Positions 1 to 11,540 of a stretch of DNA of 64,000 nt are shown piece after piece (the stretch's first letter is position 1; every line of letters begins with the position of its first letter). Source of the stretch: Agaricus subrufescens (taxonomy: Eukaryota > Basidiomycota > Agaricomycetes > Agaricales > Agaricaceae); the NCBI GenBank assembly GCA_029945375.1, contig CM057068.1, positions 1,350,233 through 1,414,232 on the forward strand. Reading direction: 5' to 3'. The translations under genes and the position numbers were made by a program. Under the pieces are notes generated by a model. It ran no database searches. It saw only the letters and a list, made by a program, of their open reading frames with translations, and had not been told where the DNA came from.

Positions 1-910
1 ATGAGTAGGATCCATTGTATCCAACGCCATTCTAGCCGTGGATTCATTTCTGTCCAACCAGCCATCACAGGGCCCACACCATTCGCGCCTGAAGCAGCTA
101 GTGCGAATATTGCCATAGGTAGACCGCGTCTGTAAACGGTATTCGATATGTCTGAGGGTATGAAAATTATAAAACATACTGTGAAGCTGGCCATATGTCT
201 GCTATTGTACCTCCAACCATCGTCACCGCTGCAGAACCAAATGAGCCCTGTAGAAGTCTAGCGACGATAACGGTTTCTATATTTTTGGATCTAGGAGGGA
301 AATAGAAAGGTGTGTTTGATTGAGTGACTAGAATTAATGAACTGAAGACATACTCGGCAATCATGACGAACATCAACACGACCCCGAGCCCTGAAACGAT
401 ATATAGTGGCCGTCGACCAAACTCTTCGGAGAGGGATGAAGTGACTAGTGGTACTATACCAAGCCCTAGAGTGTACATGCTGAATGCGACTGTTGCTTGG
501 AGCTGGCTGGTGTCGAGGTCCCGCGTCAGTGAGGGATAGCCTAAGGTAAATGATGATGCCGTAGAAGCTGCGGTTTGGAAAAAAAAAAAAAAAGAAGTCA
601 GAATTTTCAGTTCGTGCTATATATAGGACCCTCGGGATAGTGATCACGACGTACAAGTGAGCAAGGTGGAAAAGCACGCAACGATGGTTATCGTCCATTT
701 TTTTGCACGAGAAAAGTTGATAGGTTCCCTTGAGTCCTTTGGCTCAAAGTCGACCTGTTGAAAAAGTATATACAAGACGGTTGATTAGCGAGTAGGGTTG
801 CAACTCACATAGATAATCTCACTGTGGACTGTGTTATGCACATCGTCGTCCTGTCTGTCTAGGGGCCTCGGCTGGGAGTCTTTAGTTTTTTCCTGGTCAC
901 AGTCGTCCAT
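1..910 (-). CDS. MFS drug/polyamine-type transporter, 5' part (runs off left edge)
   Basis: Proton-coupled major facilitator superfamily transporter of the plasma membrane; substrate unknown. The start is the ATG at 910-908. Inferred exons are 809-910, 655-754 and from 567 downward, with further introns after 'MIAE' and after 'WPASQ'. The spliced N-terminus is hydrophilic, followed by a 'NFSRAKKWTIT' motif entering helix 1. Next comes a helix with 'SFTLGYPSLTRDL', then 'SEEFGRRPLY', the loop 2-3 signature of drug:H+ antiporter MFS proteins. Later 'VIVARLLQGSFGSAAV' (helix 4) and 'GANGVGPVMAGW' are visible. A run of 15 A at 578-592 is the polypyrimidine tract of intron 2. The C-terminal half lies outside the window, so completeness cannot be judged. 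Family certain; subfamily inferred. Confidence 0.88.
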
Positions 911-3058
911 TGGTGTCTCTGGGTTTTTTTTGGCAGTACGGAAGGCAAGCAGACGGTGTTGAACGTGAGGTGATATCTAGCACAGGGGGGTACTTTCTCC
1001 GACAAGGCAGCTTATCGAGAACGAGGTCAATCAGATCACCTAAAGTCGCTGAGAACCGAGGGCAGTTGGATAAAGAGTTGACTTTCCGTGAGCCTGTTGA
1101 CTGCCTGAAACGTCCGGCAAAGTTGGCGAATATGTTGGGACAAGAAATTGGGGGTTCGAGGTTTATATGCTCTCCTGGTGTGGCTGCAGGGTTGGCGCGC
1201 AAGTGAGATAATTTAATCCTCTTGCTCCCTTCCTGTACAGCGAAGCCGCGGCCTGCCCGGACTAGGGGATGCCGATACATTGCCGCTGTATGTGTCATGG
1301 ATATCTCGAGGTTTCCCATCCCAGGAGGTTTTTCCCGGATCACATCTTCCCATTGACATCCGATACTCCCAAGGGTGCTAGTCAATATGACTCGAGTTAT
1401 CGTTAGTAATGCCATCATAAAGGGACAAAAGCTTGTGGATCACATCGGGTAATGGATATAATCGGAATGGCGGAAGGGAATGGCTTTAAATGAACCCGGC
1501 TCCATGAGAAACGGCCCAGGACTTATAATAATGGCCATACACAAGATGATATTGTAGTAAATCCTAAATCTTCGGCTCCTCCTCGCAACCCAACTATTAA
1601 TCCCACTCAGCTGATCAACAAATATTTGTCGACATACCTTATCAACGTTTGAGTTGTTTGTTCTTCCTTCATCTTCTCGGGGAGATTTACGAAGGCCAGG
1701 GGTGGTGATCTGGTGCATCTACCTGAACATTGGGGCCGGAAGTGTTTCCAGAAATTTGCAACTTGATGACAATCGTACTCTTACTGAGTTAGGAGTGTTG
1801 ACAGATCAAACGAGTACCGCAGGTGGTGATAGTACCTTCTCTAAAGATCTAATTATAGGATTAGGCATCCGTTAATCTGGTCTAATAATATACAGTAACC
1901 ATCCGTTAAGCCACCAAAATCATCTTGTCCCTAAGCCAACCTTCGCCTCGACACCAAAAATGTTTCTAGATACAAGAAAGCTCTCAGGATCCTACTCTTC
2001 GCAGACTTCCACTGGGAGGTCATGTTTACAATGCAAAATATGTAAATTATAATTAGTAATACGAGTCTGCAGATATTTTTTTGGGCTTAAAGCATGTTTT
2101 CGCGAATCCAATGATAGGATACGGATCCCGGGATTTCATTACCAGAACGAGGAATACATACAATCGGCTACAATTGATCTACACAACAATGGATTCAACT
2201 CAGAATGAATTCATGATTACAGATCACATCCGAGACACAGTAGGGTAGAGGATATTTCACGCAAAGGTTAGTCAGGCCACAAGAAGAATTTTCCTCCTTT
2301 CTGCGAAAGGACATTCTTCAACGACCCACCACTGTAGGCCTACCCTGATTACAAAGCCCAAAACGGCCTGGGGAATTCTCAGATCGTTTCTTTCTTTCTT
2401 TCTGTCTTGGTTTCTTTCTTTATCTTATTTTGAGTGCTTTCCATTCACATACAAATTGCCGCCTACCGCGAGGATTACATCGTGGAGGCCTTATGTATGA
2501 ATGTAGATTAGTATGATATTGTCTAGGTTGTACCGACGAACTATCAAATGAACTAACAGGCATGGATATCGTGCCTGTTTACCCGTATCCATATCTGGAA
2601 GGAAAGGAGGGGTCCGGAAAAATCCTAATCATTGGCCTCTAATACGACCAGATGATCCGCAATTGCCTTGCGGAAATTCCCAATTAGGAAGGCTTGGGGC
2701 AGGACGGGACTGTGCGATCAATGCGGGGGTGTGAGCCCCCAAAACTCTTATGCGAACTCTAAATTGAGGGCATGACCTCGAGCAGTTGTTAGGGCGCTGC
2801 ATACCCGGTTCTGAGCTTACCCGTCTCGATTTTTCAGACTTTGGTTTGGACCAAAAACTCTGCCGTTGACAAGCGTGGTCCAAGGTCAGACAAATCACAT
2901 CACATGACTCGGGCTTGTTTAACATTGTTTATTCCCCGTGCTCAGTGTTCGACTTACATTTGGCGACTTTTGTTTCTTCTCCTTCAAGCTCTTGTCCTCA
3001 TAACCTGCATTTTTCTACTTGCTACATTCTCTTCCGACCATAAAACGCGACTTTGACT
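911..3058. other. 2.1-kb intergenic region between divergent genes
   Basis: Lies between the 5' ends of the MFS gene and the disordered protein gene and should hold both promoters. A 173-codon open frame (897-1418, minus) overlaps the MFS start. It has no recognisable motif or splice partner, and I do not call it a gene. Confidence 0.5.
2387..2424. repeat. TTTC-rich pyrimidine tract
   Basis: Imperfect (TTTC)n tract, interrupted once by TGTCTTGG, about 630 bp upstream of the gene at 3059. Pyrimidine tracts are common in fungal promoters; any function here is a guess. Confidence 0.7.
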
Positions 3059-4280
3059 ATGGAGGTGTCTTCAGGCGATGTACCTGTTCCCCAGCCCCGG
3101 CGCGCTCTTAAGCGATCTGCTTCCACCATCTCCTTACCGACGCCACCCAGAACGCACAGGAGACACAGGAGAGGGCGATCTCGAGGTGACTGTGACTCTA
3201 ATTCCGAGGATGACGAAGCTTTGAGTGTTCAGGGGTCCGCGCTGAGTAGTGACGAGGAAGGTGATGAATTGCCCACCGTCGTGCGGAACCCTCGCAAAAA
3301 GCGGCGGCTGAGCCAAAGCAAACCCGAGGATGGCGACGAGGAGGCTTTCTGGACGGCAGCGCCGGATCCGGCCACTTCACGTCAAGAAGAAACCGACCAG
3401 GGTCACGAGAGCTCGTCAGACAAAGAGAAGGCGAGCAAGGACGATGATTCATCATCTTCTGCGCCCTTGCTGTATCGCAAATCCTTACGGAGGAGTCAGT
3501 CGCAAGGTAGCACTGGGTTGGCTTCACCACCTCCCTCACACCGTAAACCGCAAGTTGTTGCCCCGGTAACTCCACCCGGGCCCTCAACTTCCGTTACTTT
3601 ACCTAAAATCAAGTCGGCATCGCCCCCCAAGACACCCAAAAAGCCGACGCTACTTTACAAAGGTCCCAGGATACCAAATGTCCCCATCATCACTGATTCC
3701 CCTGATAATCCTTTCTACGAGGCTCCATCCTCACCCGAAGACGAGAGTGGTAGCCCCCTTGTTGCCAGTCCAGAGCCTGCTGCCGTCACTCAGCATGAGA
3801 AGCCGACGGTCACATATGTCTTGTGAGTGATTATGTTGTCAAGTCGAGATTTTAGTCTGATCTTTGACTAGCCGTGGTGTACGCAGGGAATATCATAATC
3901 CAATGTACGACCATGCAAAGAAGCGAGCACTTTCACCGCCACCGGCATCATTACTTCCTATCGAGCACGAAGACTACTCGCCAGATATAGGATGTAAACC
4001 AAGAGTACTTTTCCCTAAAGCTCGAAAGGGTAAACGCTCTGCAGCTACCAAACCCGGACAACCGGCTACTGCAGAGGCGTCAGGTCAGGTTCGGCGAAGT
4101 CCCAGGAGGAAAAAGGCTGTTGTCGGGGATAGCGAAGACGAAGACGATGGTGAAGAAGGCCTTGTGATTAAGCCGAAGAAACTAGATTTTGGCCTTCCAA
4201 AAAATGCAAAGAGTAAAGCAAAAGTTGGACCTTCCAAGGCAAGAAAGGTGCCCTCTGTCCCCACTGAGGATCCCTTCTGA
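3059..4280 (+). CDS. Conserved disordered nuclear-type protein, unknown function
   Basis: Two exons: 3059-3822 and 3872-4280, about 390 aa. The open frame extends to a TTG at 3053; the ATG at 3059 is the likely start. The intron (GTGAGT...TAG, 49 nt) joins 'TVTYV' to 'FRGVRREYHNP'. The protein is low-complexity, rich in Ser, Pro, Lys and Asp/Glu. It has basic clusters such as 'RTHRRHRRGRSRG' and 'NPRKKRRL' that look like nuclear localisation signals, and several SP/TP sites suitable for proline-directed kinases. The 'DNPFYEAPSSPED' stretch and the spliced YVFRG segment are the only parts that look constrained. No enzymatic fold, signal peptide or membrane segment is visible. The role is unknown; chromatin or cell-cycle association is only a guess from composition. 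Confidence 0.75.
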
Positions 4281-4923
4281 TCGGGAAGACGTTTATTTGG
4301 GTTCAACGAAGTGCCTGCCGTCGCTACCACACGCGTTTTTATGGTCATTGCATTCCATTATTCTTCACAGTTTTCTTTAGCCATCTCTTAACCGCCATCA
4401 TCACTCACGACCGCAACATCAATATTATCAACGACAGTCCTTTCTCTTATGGTAAAGTATAATGTATGTTTTGGTCTATGTTCTTCCTCTTCTCTTCGAC
4501 TTGCGAAACCTCGTTTTGTCACATCATCTCTCCCTTAGCAACCTATTCCTACCTCCGCATACTACCCAATACTTATCCTTTGTGCTACGTATGCAATCGA
4601 ATTGTGAGCGCTCTACCACCCTGCACCCTGATCTTTTTTGTTTTCCTTTGTGTCCCATGCGATACCTAGAACTATATACAAGTCTTACCTACTCATCACT
4701 CTCATCTTTCCTCACGAAAAAAATGTCAACGCTTTTTATGAATGTATATATATATGCCGCCAAGTGATAATTATCCTAGTGACAAATTTTATGTAGTCTA
4801 TCAATCAGTTGCCTGCTGGTTGGAGGATTATCTGCGTATATATATATCTTTAGGAACTATGATCATGACCCGCTAGTACCCGTTAAAAATATAACAAGTT
4901 CAATGAAAAATTCTCGGTTACCC
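4281..4923. other. Intergenic region between convergent genes
   Basis: Pyrimidine-rich 3' flank shared by the gene ending at 4280 (+) and the NLR-like gene ending at 4924 (-). Short open frames here lack codon or motif support. Nothing else recognised. Confidence 0.5.
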
Positions 4924-7279
4924 CTATTCTTCTATACCTGCTTGAAATTTGTATGGCTCCTCCAACTCCTCTGCGTTCAGACACACATGATAGCTAACTC
5001 CAAAGTTCCCAAACTCAGGGTAAAGATAAACTTTACGCTCTCCGATGCCGAGTTCATACGTAGGAAGGATACGTACAGGCGTCGAGGTTCCTGCTTGTAT
5101 GGTATCATTCGCCAATCGTTTCGGTAGAGGAGACGGTGAACGTCTGTACGGAATAGAAGTGTTGCCAGTGGAAAGTTGATTTGAGTTTGATGCGCTGCTG
5201 CCCAAGTTTTCTTTAGATGATGCCGCGGATGTGAGATAAGTCGAGAATAGGGAACTGAATTTGTGGGTGAGATCGTAGTAGCGTTGGGTTATTGTGTTCA
5301 ATAATGGGAGACGTTCGCGGATGAGTTTGGGTTTTCGATGGTGGGCTTCAAATAAGGAAAGCTGATTAAAAGTTTCAGATAAATAAATATCGCTGAGAGA
5401 TGGAGATGAACTTGGTAATCGTACCTGTTCTATCAAATATTTCAATTCGTCTTCGGTGAGACTCATAACGAGATGTCGAACGTTCATTCCAGCTGCAACG
5501 ACTATCATTTGAAAATCAAGAGCGAGGAGTGGGTTGATGATGTCGGAGTAATTATGAAGCTTAGTTATTTGAGTGTAAGACCCGAGAAGAGAACAGCTAG
5601 CTTCTATGAGTAGATCTTTTTGGGCTTGTATCTTGTTCGATTTTTCTTCTTCCACATTCCCTGATGCTGATGGTCCCCAGTTCGAGAGTGATACACCCTC
5701 GATGTCTCCTATCGACGGAGATAAGTGATTTATCGGCTAGTCGTTAGATGGCAACGTACCAGTATTAAATTCGGATACGATCTGTAGACATCTCTGACTC
5801 CAAAATAGTCGACATTCATCATCAAAGACACAGAACTCTCCAGATCTTCCAGGCAATCGAAGATATTCAATGAAAGAATAATGATACGCCGCGACCTTCA
5901 CTTCCTTCTGAGGTTGAGCCGGAAGAGGCTGTTGCTGCTCCTGCTGCGTCCCCTCCGACGAAGAAACAACTTCATTTTCCAAAACCAAAACCGACCGCAA
6001 AGAATTGATGACCGATAACGCAGTAGATTTTGAATACCCTAACAGATTACTGATCCTATCCACCGTTAAAGCACCTGAATAAAGCCCATTTGCAAGAACG
6101 AAGAGGATGTTACGGGTACACGGGAGATTTTGTTTCGGGATTTGGTTCATGATGAGGGTGTAAAACGAGTCGAGTTGAGTAAGCGGAGAGTTTTCTGTAG
6201 TAGATGGGAGAGGTTGGTGGATTGAACCTCGAAGGAGGAGGTTCTCGAGTTTCTTCTCCCGTTCGACTAGTCGAATGTCATCAAAGTATCGGACAATTGT
6301 AGCAGCGTAGATGAAAAGACCAGCAGATCTATCCGTCAACGATTTGATCTGTTTCTTCGAAGGCCATTCATCCAAACCGGATCCCGGAAAAGAGAGTCGA
6401 TATTGTCTTTGAATCCTCGCGAAATTATCGCTAAGATAAACCTCGATATCCTTATACGTGCTTTGAGATATGGGCAGAGAGACGTTCCACCACAAAGAGC
6501 CAAAGCTCTTGATAGTTGATTCGATATGAAGTTCAGGACGACTGAACACTGCCCAAATCAGGGGAAGATCAGGATAGTCCAACGTAGCTTGCGAGATAAT
6601 TCGTAGAATTTCGCATTGTGCCTCTGTTCCGGCACATTCGTCCAAGCCATCAATGATGATGAGCGCCTTCTGGTGCTGTTGAGGCGGTGCATCCGAACCG
6701 GGCTCTCCTCCTTGTGCTAGTATACCCAGTAGAGGCCCAACAATCAATTCACGGAATTGCACAGCCGGGGATCTCGTAAGCATGCCGGGATCTCTTCGTA
6801 TAGTCTCTTCCAGCACAGAACCATATATACTCGTAGCGGGGCGTAGACGAGTAGCGAGTTGATATGCGACAGAAGTAAAGAGTTTGTCCGGGTCGTTATG
6901 TTGTTTTGGGATGGAAATAAAGAATGCCGCCCCGAGCTCCAGAGTTTTCTGGAGATCTGTTGCACACGTTTGTGCAACAGCGGATTTACCAACGCCAGCG
7001 GCACCATTGGCCCATAAGAGTGAGCTAAGATGGTTTCCGTCCTTGTCGAATCCTCTTTCAGTTCCTGGAGGAACTACATTATGCGCGTGCACCCAAGATG
7101 TGATATCCTTGATGTACTGCTCGCGTGTATTAGGATGACACGAAGGCGCGTGCTTGCGCGCAGAAGAATCATACGCGGCCTGAGGTATAGTCTTGTCAAA
7201 GAGCAGTTGCAAACCTACTCGAACCGATTGAGTCAGAGTGACACGTAGCACAGTAGGAAACACTTGCCACTCGTTCCAT
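4924..7279 (-). CDS. NACHT-domain NLR-like NTPase, compact form
   Basis: STAND-class P-loop NTPase of the fungal NLR-like type, linked in other fungi to non-self recognition and programmed cell death. Inferred exons: 7264-7279, 5760-7214, 5425-5708 and 4924-5361, giving 730 aa. The first exon is only 16 nt, followed by a 49-nt intron with a CTCTGAC branch site. Visible motifs are the basidiomycete NLR linker 'AAYDSSARKHAPSCHPNTR', Walker A GAAGVGKS (about residues 77-84), Walker B LIIIDGLDEC (about 190-199), and a downstream winged-helix-like region ('YSGALTVDRISNLLGYS'). The ORF begins just before the NACHT linker, so no N-terminal effector domain is encoded. No WD40, ankyrin or TPR repeats follow. 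An alternative upstream effector exon cannot be excluded, though none is evident in 7280-8016. Confidence 0.85.
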
Positions 7280-8016
7280 AGTAATGATTATTTATGAGGT
7301 TGGTGGTTTCAATGAAGTTGCCACCGTTGATGACAAAATTGCTTGCTTGGGCAAAGAAGGGCATGAAGGTCGCGTCGGTGGGGGAATGGTAGAAGAAACG
7401 CTGAGGGATTTAATTATATATATCCCTGGCAGCGCACTAGTGATGCATCAGCGAACCGGCAACATCCATGTGGCTAAGTTTATTGGCATTTCGATCATTA
7501 TGGCAACCTTCATTGTAATGATCAGGATAACCATTACTATCTGCCGTACGTCAACAGAATCCAAACAGAATCCAAACTTCCAAGAGTGGAAACTTGGCAT
7601 GTAAAGCACGATTCCCTCTAATTGAAGGTCTCCACCAGACTAAGCGGCTCATGTGTCTTCCGAGGAAAGCTCAATGATTAAAAGTACAACCGTGCAAATA
7701 GGATACATGATGGAAGGCAAGACGGATTAGCTTATGAGTAACATAAGGGACGTGTTTGTTTGATATTGACAGAACAGCCAACATGATATGCGCATTCAAG
7801 TCGCAAATCGCCGGTCTATTGAGACTCAGAGCTCAAGTATGATATATTCCCGGTCCTTCCATACATGTGGCAAACCCAGTTGAAAGATTTGTTAACTCCT
7901 AAACGATTTGTATGTGGACGGAACAATGATTCAAAGGGACGAAGTAAGAGGTTCGATGAAACAAATTCAAGGTTTATTGTAGCGAGCCACAATCACTCAC
8001 CAATAGGTCTAGCAAA
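7280..8016. other. Upstream region of the NLR-like gene; no gene seen
   Basis: About 740 bases between the NLR start and the 3' end of F-box copy 1. A 106-codon plus-strand frame (7284-7604) ends in a hydrophobic stretch but has no splice partners or family resemblance. AT-rich segments near 7408-7425 could be promoter elements. Confidence 0.4.
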
Positions 8017-9633
8017 CTAGGGGCCGAAATAAAGTACTTCAATAGTATCATCATCATCATCACCCCTCTTCCATGCATCAGCAAAACAATACTCAATTAG
8101 GAGTGATCTTACCTTTGTTTTAATGACCGCACCATCGGCGATGCGAATATTGAAAATGTTATTCGAGGATGAAGCAACCTCAACGTATGGTAGTCTGGTG
8201 CTAACAGGGTTCGCAAACTCGTAGGGTTTACAGGGATCGGAGTGTACGATGTTGACAGAACGACGAAGGTGATACGTATTAAAATTGTAGCTCGCCATAT
8301 TATGGCCCGACAAGTGTACAGAACGCTGCCCATACGTGGCGGCGACTCCTTGTTTCATTGCTGTGACAGGAGGTCCCCAGGAATTCCAATCAAGAATTCG
8401 AGGTTCCGTAATGGTTGCCCAATCTTCCGGAGGAAGAAGCTTCATGATCGAGTGTCTATGAACAACCATGGAGGCGGGGCCAGAGAGCCTGAAATAGATG
8501 AGGGCAGTATCTGGTCGGTCCATAAAGGGGATGGATGATGATACATGTTCGGGGAATCGGCCATCACCAGTAGGATTTGGTAGGCTTTGACATTTTATCG
8601 AGATGTATACAGCCTGGGATCGTTTGTATAAAGGGAGCCTCAGATTTTGGATTAGCTTGACCAGGCCACCGGAAGAGGAGGAGGGTATATGAAAGATACC
8701 AAGCGACCAATCTTTGTAATCAGGAGTGATTACTAGATTGTGGTCGAGTACGACAATGTCAATGGTAGACACACGAATGGGTTCCTGAGTTAGGGGAATA
8801 TAAGTTATTTTATCATCACACGAAGCCTAGGCTAGATTACTTACACATTTGGCTTTTCCTGATTTCCAATTGTAAACATACATCCACCTGAGTTCCCCAA
8901 GAGCTGTGGTACCAACCGTAAGCACTAGGTTTTCTCCGAATATCTGTATTCCAACGGGTACGTATCTCCGGTTCATGTCCCAAGTAACATTGCGACAAAC
9001 GAAAATGTCAGGTTCCATTGCGAGAGGATGTGCATTCCCCGTGGAATACTGAAGTAGGACGAGCCTGAGTTCATTCTGAGAATCAGGCAAGTCAATCCTA
9101 TGGCAGACGATCGTCAGAGCAGTGGCCTCATAATGCCTCTTGACTCGCCTTCTCAAACAAGCAATGAGATCATGTTCGTCGATGCAATACCCTGCGTGCA
9201 CCATGTCTTCCACTGAAATCGAACGTAAAGAACTCCGTTTGATACCTCGGATTGGCGAAATTTTAAAAGTTCTTTGTATCGGCGTATCGACGTTGAGGTA
9301 CCGACATAACATATAGTGATGTGGTTGCACTTCAAGAACGGTTGGTCTCTTGAGAGCCGAGGGTTTTGATTTGCTCATCGATGTCGGCGTCCACGAGTTC
9401 CATGCGGCTTCCCTATCCCTTAGCATTCGTAGGCGTTCTGGAATGGAGAGATGGCAATTTGGATTGTCATGAACATGAGCAATCTTGCACTCGAGGGTAT
9501 ACTGTAGAATGGGGGACGTTTTGTACAAGTCACGGAAAAAGTGACTGAGTGCTTGGACAGCGTAGGCATCAGCAACGTCCAAAGATAGAAGAATTTCAAC
9601 AATAATCTCTGTGGGAAGTCGCAGAAGATTCAT
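8017..9633 (-). CDS. F-box-like protein, copy 1 (intact)
   Basis: Probable substrate-recognition subunit of an SCF ubiquitin ligase. Inferred exons: 9149-9633, 8845-9097, 8113-8784 and 8017-8067, giving 486 aa. The N-terminus 'MNLLRLPTEIIVEILLSLD' matches the F-box core (L-P-x-E-hydrophobic), with the second helix 'VQALSHFFRDLYKTSP'. The remainder is a basidiomycete-specific region with 'MYVYNWKSGKAKC' and a C-terminal segment rich in beta-type residues. It is the best-preserved member of a three-gene tandem family; copies 2 and 3 share the same exon layout and ATG. Intron 1 appears to start with GC (GCGAGT...CATAG, 51 nt) where copies 2 and 3 have GTGAGT; retention would keep the frame open. 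A (GAT)n run encodes five Asp near the C-terminus. No substrate can be inferred. Confidence 0.8.
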
Positions 9634-9720
9634 TTGTCGTGTGGGATGAACGAGGTCAAGTGGTGAACGCAACGTGTGACCGAATTGTGTGACATATGAG
9701 AAGTAGATTGTCCCGAATTG

Positions 9721-9729
9721 TCTTTTTAT
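9721..9729 (-). promoter_or_regulatory. Candidate TATA box of F-box copy 1
   Basis: On the minus strand the sequence reads TATAAAAAG, about 90 nt upstream of the ATG at 9633. Spacing is reasonable for a fungal core promoter. Confidence 0.45.
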
Positions 9730-9775
9730 AGCGGTTTATAAGTTGAAGGTAATAACCTCAGAAAGTACCCATAAG

Positions 9776-9806
<31 letters not shown>
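9776..9806. repeat. (TAA)n microsatellite
   Basis: About ten uninterrupted TAA units in the intergenic region upstream of F-box copy 1. The remainder of 9634-10347 holds no gene I can recognise; it is the shared flank of F-box copies 1 and 2. Confidence 0.9.
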
Positions 9807-9807
<1 letters not shown>

Positions 9808-11137
9808 CCATGTGTTATTGTATATCATGGGTCATACGTTGTTGGGACGTGGGCCCGCGGACAGTGCCACGGACACGCCATACTCAGGAAACACTCACAA
9901 GTTTCCGAAGAAGGAATCATGCAAATGAGCGAAAGGAGGCATGGAAATAAATATAAAAAGAACCACCAGTCACACGTCACTCCAGTACACTACTTACTTC
10001 ATCCTCAATATAACGACAGTTATCACAGTCACGGTGATGACAATGCGTCTCTGGAAACTTCAGCGCATTGTTTAGTAGAGGTGTGAAATTGAAGACCTGT
10101 CACATACGTACTTTAAAACTATAGGGACTCCAAACAAGCTTCCAGGGTTGAGTATTTACAATCAGGTCATCAGAGATAAACTGTCCTCGCTCGTCTGATG
10201 ACTGATGTACACGATAAGCACAAGTTCTGATGCAATGAAAGAACATGTCTGATGAGGCAGAATATTATTCATTGTTTATCTGACTATGTCATGATCATTG
10301 CTTGGGGTCTATCAGTGGACTAGCAGCCAGGTAATAGGCTTTGTATACTAATGCCCATAATAAAGTACTTTGATTGTATCATCGTACTTCACGCATTGAA
10401 GCATCAGCAAAATATCAGTCAAACAGGGACAAACTTGCCTTCAATCTAATGACCACACCAGCCGCGATATATGTACTGGGAACATGTTCCAAAGGTGATA
10501 TTGTTTCAATGCATGGTAATTCAGTGCTGGCAGGATCTATCTGGTCAAAGGGCGTATAGAGGTCAGAATGTTTGGCAATGACAGATCAGCAAACATGATA
10601 CGAGTTAAAGTCATAACTCGCCAAATTTCCTTTTCCTGAGCTCGACCTGTGTACAGAACGTTGCCCATAGGTGGTGACAAATCTGAGTTTCATTGCTGTG
10701 ACAGGAGGTCCCCAGAATTGCCAATCAAGAACCAGAGGTTCTGTAGCAGTCGCCCAACCTTCTGGAGAAGGAAGAAGCTTCATCATTGAGTGCCTGTGAA
10801 CAAGAATAGACATAGGGCTGGGTAGGACAATACAAATAAGAGCAGTATCTGGCCAGACCATAAAGGGAATGGATGATGATACATGTTCAGGAAATCAACC
10901 ATTGCTGGTTGGATTGGGTAGGCATTGGCATCAAATCCACAACTCTCAGGATGCCCTAAGTAGAGGGAGCTTCAATTTCTGGATAAGCTGGACTGGGCCT
11001 TCAGAAGAGGAGGAAGGGATATAAAACATGAGAAGTGACTACTCTTTACGATCAGGAATGATTATCAAATTGTGGTCAAGTACGACAATGTAGTCAGTGC
11101 TTGACACAATGATAGGTTCCTTGGTTAGGGGGATGGC

Positions 11138-11258
11138 CATCAGCAAAAGGTTTGGCTACTTGAAGCTACTTGAAGCTGCCCATTTACTTGAAATTCTTCA
11201 AGCAGCCCTCAAGTAGCTTCAAGTAACTCAAGCCAACCAAGCAACCCTTTTGCTGATG
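11138..11258. mobile_element. Small foldback (MITE-like) element in F-box copy 2
   Basis: Imperfect inverted repeat about 121 bp long. It starts CATCAGCAAAAGG and ends CCTTTTGCTGATG. The arms continue through TTGG-CTACTTGAAGCTACTTGAAGCTGCC on the left and the matching complement on the right. The unit ACTTGAAGCT is repeated inside the arm. The equivalent intron in copy 1 lacks the insert. No transposase and no clear target duplication seen. Confidence 0.7.
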
Positions 11259-11406
11259 CCGCCTCATATCATTTAAATGTTTGCCTCCACACACGACAGG
11301 CTAGATAAGATCACATACGCATTTTGCCTTTCCTGATTTCCAATTGTAGACATACATCCATCCAACTTCTCCAAGGGCTCCGGTACCAACTGTAAGAACA
11401 AGATTC

Positions 11407-11540
11407 TCTCCAAATACTTGTATCACAGTAGGTACAAATCTGAAGCGCATGTTCAAAACCACATTGTGGCAAATCTCCAAATACTTGTATCGCAGTAGGT
11501 ACAAATCTAAAGTGCATGTTCGAAACCACATTGTGGCAAA
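11407..11540. repeat. 67-bp tandem duplication within F-box copy 2
   Basis: Two adjacent copies (11407-11473 and 11474-11540) beginning TCTCCAAATACTTG and ending CACATTGTGGCAAA. Because 67 is not divisible by 3, the second copy throws the reading frame. Of the four differences between units, three are CG versus CA or TG pairs and one is a G/A outside CpG. Confidence 0.9.

Noticed and set aside
897..1418. 173-codon minus-strand ORF overlapping the MFS start
   Set aside because: No motif, no splice partners, and it overlaps the first coding exon of the transporter in another frame.
7284..7604. 106-codon plus-strand ORF with hydrophobic end
   Set aside because: Lies in the NLR upstream region, has no family resemblance and weak start context.
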